Shown in pieces: positions 1 through 4,693 of a stretch of 5,776 nucleotides of DNA. The notes under the pieces were generated by a model. That model saw only the letters and a list, made by a program, of their open reading frames with translations. It ran no database searches and was not told where the DNA came from. This DNA is from CAZSIA01 sp045126355 (lineage in GTDB: Bacteria > Bacillota_I > Bacilli_A > Acholeplasmatales > Anaeroplasmataceae): NCBI GenBank assembly GCA_045126355.1, contig JBGVOE010000088.1:1-5776 (forward strand), read 5' to 3'. The position numbers were made by a program, and so were the translations under genes. Every line of letters begins with the position of its first letter. Within the stretch, counting starts at the first letter, position 1.

Positions 1-130
1 TTAAATATTAATAATCAAGGTTTGTTGTTATTTTAATAAAAATTTTAAAGTATTACTTTTATTAACTACATATATATTAATAAATAATATATATACTTTA
101 TAAATGGAACAATAGAATTTCCTAGTTAAT
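1..130. other. AT-rich intergenic stretch without a gene
   Basis: I see no coding region here on either strand. The stretch is almost entirely A and T. It holds a 10-bp inverted repeat with a 5-base spacer (arms 70-79 and 85-94) and a 13-base palindrome at 47-59 (AAAGTA-T-TACTTT). In sequence this AT-rich, such palindromes can arise by chance, so no function is claimed. Confidence 0.5.
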
Positions 131-184
131 AAAAAAAGTACCCAGTAATGAAACATATTCTTTAAGTTTTATTTTAATGGGTAC
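131..184 (-). terminator. Intrinsic terminator closing the minus-strand surface cluster
   Basis: Read on the minus strand, a perfect 7-bp stem GTACCCA/TGGGTAC (arms 178-184 and 138-144) is followed directly by seven T (A7 at 131-137 on the plus strand). An inner stem with one mismatch (166-173 with 147-154) extends the hairpin. It lies about 50 bases past the stop codon of the TasA-like gene, where the end of the operon transcript is expected. On the plus strand the hairpin is followed only by ACTTTT, so it is mainly a minus-strand terminator. Confidence 0.88.
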
Positions 185-233
185 ACTTTTAACATTTAAG
201 GTCTACTTTCAATTTTCCAAATCGTTACTTTCT

Positions 234-905
234 TTATTTTTCAAATAAAACTTGAGTAGCTTCTAATTTTAAATCAAAATAAACATTTTGTGATTGAGCT
301 TCATTAGTTGTTTCGGTTGGTAAGTTAATTGAAATTGTGAATTTTGCATCTTCCTTCACTTCTAGAACTCCTAGATCAAGCGAAATTTGTTCAAAATCAC
401 ATAAAGAATATGTTGTATGCTTATCATTATAACCTAGCGTTACTTTGATTTGTTGTAAAATATAATCACTATTATTCTCAAGATTTATGAATGAAATTTT
501 TGCTTCAAAAGCAGTTGTACCGGTGTTTTCTATTAGAAAATCACCTGTATATGTAGCACCCGGGACCAATCCTTTAATATCGAAAGCATCTGCACCCGAT
601 TCTTTTAAGTTCACTTCATCGTTTAAAGAAAATTCTTCTAAGAATCCTCTACCATTTAATGATTGACCGATTAAATTAGTTCTTTTAAAATCGAACTCTA
701 AATAACCTGTAACCACATGTGTCTCTACTTCTTTTTCTCCAGTAAACAATGCAGTTGTTGCTGTTATAGCTGCAGTAAAGAAAAGAGAAATACTCATAAT
801 AGATAATAGAATTTTTCTTATTTTATTATTAATAGGATTATCTGCAGGTATTACATCAGAAAAACGTTTTCCTTTTCCTCTAAAATTTTCTTGAAGTTTT
901 CCCAT
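234..905 (-). CDS. TasA/camelysin-like secreted fibre subunit (SipW-dependent signal peptide)
   Basis: This is a 223-residue exported protein that I infer to be a minor or terminal subunit of a TasA-like surface fibre. A long basic N-region (residues 1-30) precedes a hydrophobic core (about 31-50) that ends in TATTALFTGE. This matches SipW-type signal peptides, with cleavage likely near residues 52-55. The mature part shows hallmarks of the TasA/camelysin beta-sandwich: VPGATYTGDFLIENTG at 114-129, and LPTETTNEAQ at 195-204 followed by a beta strand (YFDLKLEATQ). The same PG...N and NExQ blocks recur in the other two non-enzyme proteins of the cluster, so the three are paralogues. The ATG lies one base after the sipW stop, with GAAGGCG six bases upstream, which indicates translational coupling. 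The unusually long cytoplasmic N-region is odd; a later start (Met37) would destroy the signal peptide, so I keep this one. TasA-family assignment is firm in outline; the exact role is inferred from position. Confidence 0.82.
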   Translation of the reverse strand: MGKLQENFRGKGKRFSDVIPADNPINNKIRKILLSIMSISLFFTAAITATTALFTGEKEVETHVVTGYLEFDFKRTNLIGQSLNGRGFLEEFSLNDEVNLKESGADAFDIKGLVPGATYTGDFLIENTGTTAFEAKISFINLENNSDYILQQIKVTLGYNDKHTTYSLCDFEQISLDLGVLEVKEDAKFTISINLPTETTNEAQSQNVYFDLKLEATQVLFEK

Positions 906-906
906 A

Positions 907-1638
907 TTACTCGCCTTCTTTCTTATCTTTTTCTAATTCTTGGAGTTTTCTTTTTAATTCTTCTAACTCTTGATTTTTATTTTTCAACTCGATTTCTCTG
1001 TCTTTTTCTTTTTGTTTTTTATCTTTATTTAATTCATTAATAATCTTTGTTATTTCAAAAATAATTAAAATCACACAAGGAATAATAATTACTCCTATTA
1101 ATCCAACATCACTTCTTAAAATAGAAACAAGCAGGCCAATTGGATAAGAAACATATACAACCTTACCAATAACATAATTAAATGAATTTGTATCATTTGT
1201 ATTAATCACTTGAGTTGAAGTTGTTCCGTCAGCGTTTATATTATCACCACGTAAATAATAAACGAACCCTTCACCTTCTTCTTTTATATCGATAATTCTA
1301 TGAGTAATTGTTTGTTGTGTATTACCAACCATATATTTAAATGTTAATACATCATTTATTTCAATATCTTTATAAAACTCATAGGGATTTTCCTCATCTA
1401 CAACTTTAACGAAAACCATGGAGTTCTTATTAATTGATTTTATTTCATAATCTTCCACATTAACTAATTCGTTTTTTTCCATTGATTCTGTTTCAACAAC
1501 CAGCATTTGATGTCCAAAAAAAGTAATGCCATCTTTAGAATTTTTCTTTGAACTAATTGTAAAAATAGTAAATATAACTGCAATAAAAATAAAACAATAA
1601 GTTATCACATCAAATACTTTATTTATCTTTTGTTTCAT
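907..1638 (-). CDS. SipW-like signal peptidase I (S26B, Ser-His type) with a coiled-coil tail
   Basis: A membrane-bound signal peptidase, expected to cleave the signal peptides of the TasA-like proteins encoded around it, on the outer face of the membrane. An N-terminal membrane segment spans about residues 10-30. The nucleophile is Ser52 in TESMEK. The general base is a histidine, His113 in TITHRI, where typical bacterial enzymes use lysine; this is the mark of the ER/SipW subfamily. The conserved box RGDNINADG at 130-138 supplies the Gly-Asp-Asn turn and the likely third catalytic residue, Asp137. A second membrane segment lies at about 166-196. Residues 201-243 form a highly charged Lys/Glu-rich segment with coiled-coil character, expected in the cytoplasm and not typical of B. 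subtilis SipW. The start overlaps the upstream gene by 20 bases; a weak GAAAGG site lies about 11 bases before the ATG, so translational coupling is likely. Being embedded among its presumed substrates fits a dedicated peptidase. Confidence 0.9.
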   Translation of the reverse strand: MKQKINKVFDVITYCFIFIAVIFTIFTISSKKNSKDGITFFGHQMLVVETESMEKNELVNVEDYEIKSINKNSMVFVKVVDEENPYEFYKDIEINDVLTFKYMVGNTQQTITHRIIDIKEEGEGFVYYLRGDNINADGTTSTQVINTNDTNSFNYVIGKVVYVSYPIGLLVSILRSDVGLIGVIIIPCVILIIFEITKIINELNKDKKQKEKDREIELKNKNQELEELKRKLQELEKDKKEGE

Positions 1639-2128
1639 AATTATTACTACCTTTCACGTTGATAAATGTTTTAAAACTAAAATCCAACTTTTGTGCTTCA
1701 TTTCCTATTTCACTTGGAATATAAAATACTAATTCAAAATACCTTTCTTGAAAAGATTTATCATAATTGAAATTCAATTTACTATCTTTTGTTATCTCTG
1801 TAACACTTTTAGAATTTGTTCTATAAGTATCATATCTCGCGTATGTATATAAAATATTAGTTAAAGAAGTATCTACAGATTCAAACCATATCGCTACATC
1901 ATAAGTTGTTTGATTTTTTGCATCCAAATAAACCCTATAAGTAACTTCTTCACCTGGATTAATAACAAAATCTACTAATTTGATTGGTTCATCCTCATTT
2001 TCTAATTTAATTTTTATTTTATTTTCTGTATATTCTTGTTTTACTACAACATATATTGATGTAATTAACATTCCAATAGATAAAAGAGTCAATATGAAAA
2101 GAGCAAATAAATTTTTTCTTAATTTCAT
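1619..2128 (-). CDS. Membrane-anchored TasA-fold protein in the tapA position
   Basis: A 169-residue protein with one N-terminal hydrophobic segment (about residues 7-29) and an extracellular domain of about 140 residues. Two blocks link it to its neighbours: NPGEEVTYRVYLDAKN at 57-72 and IPSEIGNEAQ at 137-146, followed by strand LDFSFKTFINV. These match the PG...N and NExQ blocks of the two TasA-like proteins, so it shares their predicted beta-sandwich fold. It lacks the A-L-F-T sequence that follows the hydrophobic core in both neighbours (here SIYVVVKQEY), so it may remain uncleaved and anchored. It precedes sipW and a tasA-like gene, the place occupied by tapA (fibre assembly factor) in B. 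subtilis; an anchoring or nucleating role is inferred from this order, not from sequence similarity to TapA. A strong AAAGGGGG site lies seven bases before the ATG. Confidence 0.72.
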   Translation of the reverse strand: MKLRKNLFALFILTLLSIGMLITSIYVVVKQEYTENKIKIKLENEDEPIKLVDFVINPGEEVTYRVYLDAKNQTTYDVAIWFESVDTSLTNILYTYARYDTYRTNSKSVTEITKDSKLNFNYDKSFQERYFELVFYIPSEIGNEAQKLDFSFKTFINVKGSNNYETKDK

Positions 2129-2135
2129 TTTATTT

Positions 2136-2143
2136 CCCCCTTT
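2136..2143 (-). promoter_or_regulatory. Strong Shine-Dalgarno site of the 169-residue gene
   Basis: On the minus strand AAAGGGGG is followed by seven bases (AAATAAA) and the ATG at 2128. It fixes the start of the gene and shows that translation is re-initiated efficiently after the upstream hairpin. Confidence 0.8.
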
Positions 2144-2156
2144 CTAATAAACAAAG

Positions 2157-2188
2157 ATATCTCTAGCAAGAAAACTTACTAGAGATAT
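2157..2188 (-). terminator. Intercistronic hairpin, probable partial terminator or processing site
   Basis: On the minus strand the arms ATATCTCTAG (2179-2188) and CTAGAGATAT (2157-2166) pair perfectly. The inner bases TAAG and CTTG add a U-G wobble and three more pairs around a TTTT loop, giving a 14-bp stem. The wobble pairs only in the minus-strand RNA (C-A on the other strand), which supports function in that direction. The following run, CTTTGTTT, is a weak U-tract. The hairpin lies between the stop of the large surface gene and the next Shine-Dalgarno site, with no clear promoter between. I infer partial termination or stabilisation of the upstream message, so that the surface gene is expressed above the peptidase module. 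Confidence 0.68.
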
Positions 2189-2205
2189 TAAAAATGATCT
2201 AGTTA

Positions 2206-4377
2206 CTATTTATTATTGAAAGTAACTTTATAAGCATTTTCACCTAATAAAGATACAATATTTTCTGCTGTAATTAATTGACCATTATAGTAGCAATTTT
2301 CAAATACAATTGAGCTAGATTGAGTAGAATCTAAAGCATAACCTTCTTCAAAATTACAATTAATAAATTTAGTAGCATTATATGGACGACAGAAAGCATA
2401 ATTATATGCACCTGTACCTTTACCTAAATTACAATTTTCAAATGTTACTAATTTATGACAATCAGAGAAACTTGTCCAACCATTTAATGTTGAATTTTTG
2501 ATTGTAACTGAGTAATCCTTATTACCATCATCTGAGTTAAATGTATAACAAACATTATCAATTATAACATTATCAATTACTACATCGCCTGTAGCGCCGC
2601 TCATAAAGATACCTCTGAAAGCACCTGAAATTGTTAGATTTTTAATTGTACCGTTAGTTACATTAACTGCACAGTCCCATGTAGAGTCTGCTCCACGAAC
2701 GTTTAATTCATAACCATTACCATCAAAAGTACCACCATTAACTTTTAAACCAGTTACACCTTTGTATCCACTATCTGCAGCTGTTTCGTTAGCATTAACA
2801 GTAACGTCTGCGCCTAAACAGATGTCTCCACCTTCATTTAATACTGTATCTAAATTTTGAACTGATTTTGTATATTTGACACCATCGATAATTAATGTAC
2901 CATTACCTGCACCATATGCTTTACCAACTAATCCGCCATTTGCAAAGTTAATATCTAATTTTTGATTTGCTTCATCATTAGAATAAACAGCTAATTCTCC
3001 ACCATATGTACAATTTGTAAATGTAACTAGGTCTCCTCCATCATGCCATACACCAGCAATACCACCGATTTCAAGTGAGTATTTACTATCTTCGCCATCA
3101 TAAATTGTTACATCACCAGTTGATGAACAATTAACAAATGTATTTCCATAATGAGCAATACCAACTATACCACCAACGTCACAAGTAGAGCCGTTTGTAT
3201 CGATATTTGATTTTACATTAGAAACTGTATGAGAACCCTCACCCATAAATCCGATAACACCACCAACATATGTTCTATATGCAATATCGTTTTCGACTGA
3301 ATTTGCATTAACGTAGCTACCTTCTTCAACATCAACTGTTACATTTGTTACATTAGCATATGCATTTTTACCTAATACACCACCGACATATGAAAAACCA
3401 TCAACTTCTACTTCACCTGTAACTTTGATATTTTCATATACTGAAGTATAAGGAGTACCTGCAACAACACCGACATTTAATCTACCTTCAACATCTGCGT
3501 TATGAACATGAACGTTATGAATCTTTCCTTCTTCAGTGTAACCAAATAAACCAACGTCAGACATTTTTTTGTTACCTACATTTAAGTTAGAAATTGTTTT
3601 ATTGTTACCATCGAACTCGCCTTTGAATTTATTTGTTGCATTACCAATTGGAGTCCATTCTTTATTTTCTAAATCAATATTTTCCATTAGGTAAACTTTT
3701 GAACCTTTGTAAGTATTACCATTATTTACATTCATTGCAAATAATCTAAAATCATTTGCGTTATAGATGTATGTAACATTTTCATCTGTTTCTTGATCAG
3801 CAACAGGAGAATTTCCTTGAATTGCGTTTACTGTATAAGCAATCTTTGTTGTTAATCCTTGGAATTCATTACCAGTATCTTCTGGTAATTCAATTGTTAC
3901 TTTAACTGTTCTATCTCCTTGACCAGGATTTAATTTTTCCCACTTAGAATAAGCAGTCATACCATCGAAATTACTATTATCGATAGTAATTCTTAATGCA
4001 CTAAATAATTCTAATCCTTCAATTACCGAAACAACAGAACGATAGTTTACATCAATATTACTTAAGTTTTTAATTTCTACATCAAATTCGACTCTATCAC
4101 CTGGAACAATTCTATCTAAAGTGATACTGCCATTTTCTTCTACTGTTACTTTACCACCTGCTGCAAACGTACCTTCTTTTTCAACTTCTGTTAATTCACT
4201 ATTATATGATTTAACTTTAAATTTAGGTAAAACATTTGCTGTTACACTAACTTTACCTGCTGTAACGTTAACATTAACTGTATCCTCAGCAGTGAATAAT
4301 GCATATGTAGCCCCTGTTGCAATACTTGTCAACATTGCAATCGACATTAAAGATGCCGCTAAAAATTTTTTATTCAT
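2206..4377 (-). CDS. Large surface protein: TasA/camelysin-like head fused to a GLUG/beta-helix body
   Basis: A 723-residue exported protein, probably a fibre-forming or surface-display protein. Residues 1-28 form a SipW-type signal peptide (hydrophobic core 5-24, ending ATYALFTAED). Residues about 29-188 form a TasA/camelysin-like domain, with VPGDRVEFDVEIKN at 91-104 and LPEDTGNEFQ at 164-173. After a short linker, WTPIG (241-245) and FKGEFDGNNKTISNL (251-265) lead into seven GLUG-type repeats (275-500) of the form G-x-hydrophobic-x-G followed by a beta strand. Residues 508-723 look like a second right-handed beta-helix, with coils such as VTIKNSTLNG, VTFENCNLGKG, TKFINCNFEEG and SIVFENCYYNG. 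It carries about eleven cysteines, many in the helix turns. No LPXTG sorting signal or C-terminal membrane segment is present, so attachment probably depends on the TasA-like head or other factors. The start is fixed by GGAGGGG five bases upstream. The gene lies under a promoter with a ten-G spacer tract. Function of the body (adhesion, polysaccharide binding) cannot be read from sequence alone. Confidence 0.85.
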   Translation of the reverse strand: MNKKFLAASLMSIAMLTSIATGATYALFTAEDTVNVNVTAGKVSVTANVLPKFKVKSYNSELTEVEKEGTFAAGGKVTVEENGSITLDRIVPGDRVEFDVEIKNLSNIDVNYRSVVSVIEGLELFSALRITIDNSNFDGMTAYSKWEKLNPGQGDRTVKVTIELPEDTGNEFQGLTTKIAYTVNAIQGNSPVADQETDENVTYIYNANDFRLFAMNVNNGNTYKGSKVYLMENIDLENKEWTPIGNATNKFKGEFDGNNKTISNLNVGNKKMSDVGLFGYTEEGKIHNVHVHNADVEGRLNVGVVAGTPYTSVYENIKVTGEVEVDGFSYVGGVLGKNAYANVTNVTVDVEEGSYVNANSVENDIAYRTYVGGVIGFMGEGSHTVSNVKSNIDTNGSTCDVGGIVGIAHYGNTFVNCSSTGDVTIYDGEDSKYSLEIGGIAGVWHDGGDLVTFTNCTYGGELAVYSNDEANQKLDINFANGGLVGKAYGAGNGTLIIDGVKYTKSVQNLDTVLNEGGDICLGADVTVNANETAADSGYKGVTGLKVNGGTFDGNGYELNVRGADSTWDCAVNVTNGTIKNLTISGAFRGIFMSGATGDVVIDNVIIDNVCYTFNSDDGNKDYSVTIKNSTLNGWTSFSDCHKLVTFENCNLGKGTGAYNYAFCRPYNATKFINCNFEEGYALDSTQSSSIVFENCYYNGQLITAENIVSLLGENAYKVTFNNK
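2878..3555 (-). repeat. Seven GLUG-type coding repeats in the surface protein
   Basis: Residues 275-500 of the surface protein contain seven degenerate copies of a G-x-hydrophobic-x-G core: VGLFG at 275, VGVVAG at 302, VGGVLG at 331, VGGVIG at 371, VGGIVG at 401, IGGIAG at 437 and NGGLVG at 480. Spacing is about 27-43 residues. GLUG-type repeats are known from surface adhesins and IgA-peptidase-like proteins and are predicted to stack as a beta-solenoid. The DNA copies have diverged, so recombination between them is not obviously favoured. Confidence 0.72.
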
Positions 4378-4382
4378 TAATT

Positions 4383-4389
4383 CCCCTCC
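4383..4389 (-). promoter_or_regulatory. Shine-Dalgarno site of the surface protein gene
   Basis: GGAGGGG on the minus strand lies five bases before the ATG at 4377. It is a near-ideal site that fixes the start and predicts high translation when the promoter is active. Confidence 0.85.
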
Positions 4390-4447
4390 GTAATTTGTAC
4401 TAAATCATATCTTCTAAAAAATTCACTTAATTTAATACTCCTCAATA

Positions 4448-4480
4448 ATAGTACCTCCCCCCCCCCGTGTTTTTTGTCAA
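4448..4480 (-). promoter_or_regulatory. Promoter of the surface gene with an over-long, G-tract spacer
   Basis: On the minus strand a perfect TTGACA -35 box (4475-4480) is followed by 21 bases and TACTAT (4448-4453, 4 of 6 matches to TATAAT). An overlapping TATTAT (4445-4450, 5 of 6) would need a 24-base spacer. Both spacers exceed the usual 16-18. The spacer contains ten consecutive G; losing four would bring TACTAT to 17 bases from the -35 box. Transcription from TACTAT would start near 4441 and give a leader of about 64 bases before the ATG. The -35 call is strong; the -10 choice is less certain. Confidence 0.7.
4457..4466 (-). repeat. Ten-G homopolymer (candidate phase-variation tract)
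   Basis: An uninterrupted run of ten G on the minus strand sits between the -35 and -10 boxes, followed by AGG. Such a run is highly unexpected by chance in DNA this poor in G and C. Homopolymers in promoter spacers change length by slipped-strand mispairing and switch genes such as Neisseria porA and opc. The length given here is that of one assembled molecule and may vary in a population. Confidence 0.85.
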
Positions 4481-4531
4481 CCTTTTGTGCCCATTTTCAT
4501 CATTTTGTGCTACTTTTGTGCCCTGTTGTGC
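4472..4531 (-). repeat. Helically phased GCACAAAA repeats upstream of the surface promoter
   Basis: On the minus strand there are three exact copies of GCACAAAA (4503-4510, 4514-4521, 4483-4490) and one near copy, GCACAACA (4524-4531). Start-to-start distances are 10, 11 and 20 bases. The 20-base gap holds a degenerate GATGAAAA (4494-4501), and the -35 box lies within a further phased TGACAAAA (4472-4479). The 11-mer GGGCACAAAAG occurs twice, 31 bases apart, about three helical turns. Same-face repeats directly above a -35 box suggest a cooperative regulator target or, through the phased A-runs, bent DNA that aids polymerase binding. I do not recognise the motif as that of a named regulator. 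Confidence 0.72.
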
Positions 4532-4650
4532 TATTAAAAAGTAGAAAAGATATTGAAATGATATTAATTTATTCCCATCCCCAGTATTTATAGACACTCA
4601 TATTTATATTCTATGAGACACAAGAAAAGACCAAATAAATTTGATCTAAG
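4532..4650. other. Intergenic DNA between the surface promoter and the transposase leader
   Basis: No gene is seen here. The only structure is a 6-bp inverted repeat CTCATA/TATGAG (4597-4602, 4612-4617) around a 9-base loop, without a following T-run. The left end (terIS) of the IS91-like element probably lies here or just to its right, but IS91-type ends have no long inverted repeats or target duplication, so I cannot place it. Confidence 0.45.
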
Positions 4651-4674
4651 AACTCACTGATGTGAGTTTTTTTA
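4651..4674 (+). terminator. Intrinsic terminator just upstream of the transposase
   Basis: On the plus strand AACTCAC (4651-4657) and GTGAGTT (4662-4668) form a 7-bp stem with a TGAT loop. Flanking G-T and A-T pairs can lengthen it. Six or more T follow (4667-4673). It lies about 20 bases before the transposase ATG and would stop transcripts entering from the left. It could also be the subterminal hairpin expected near the terIS end of an IS91-type element; the two roles are compatible. Confidence 0.75.
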
Positions 4675-4678
4675 TTAG

Positions 4679-4687
4679 TGATATACT
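4679..4687 (+). promoter_or_regulatory. Extended -10 promoter element for the transposase, probably leaderless
   Basis: TGATATACT reads as TGn followed by TATACT, a 5 of 6 match to TATAAT with the extended -10 TG. No good -35 box lies 16-18 bases upstream, where the terminator hairpin sits instead; extended -10 promoters can do without one. The usual start, seven bases past the hexamer, is 4694, the A of the ATG, and no Shine-Dalgarno sequence precedes that ATG. Confidence 0.55.
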
Positions 4688-4693
4688 TTGTAT

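Noticed and set aside
2878..3555. GLUG repeats as a DNA-level tandem array for recombination
   Set aside because: The copies differ in length and nucleotide sequence; only the short G-x-hydrophobic-x-G core is shared at protein level.
4121..4393. 90-codon plus-strand open frame
   Set aside because: It is the antisense shadow of the signal peptide and TasA-like head of the surface protein, has no ribosome site of its own, and runs over that gene's Shine-Dalgarno site.
4400..4443. Eight-codon leader peptide (GTG at 4424-4426 to TAG at 4400-4402) behind GAGGAG
   Set aside because: The spacing of 11 bases is long, the GAGGAG would sit at the very 5' end of the predicted transcript, and the peptide has no regulatory codon run.
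4397..4454. GTACTA/TAGTAC inverted repeat as the border of an invertible promoter
   Set aside because: The arms are only six bases with no extension, one lies inside the -10 box, and no recombinase is seen; the poly-G tract explains switching better.
4472..4531. CRISPR-like array
   Set aside because: Repeats are only 8-11 bases with 2-12-base gaps, far too short for a CRISPR repeat-spacer unit; helical phasing above a -35 box points to regulation.
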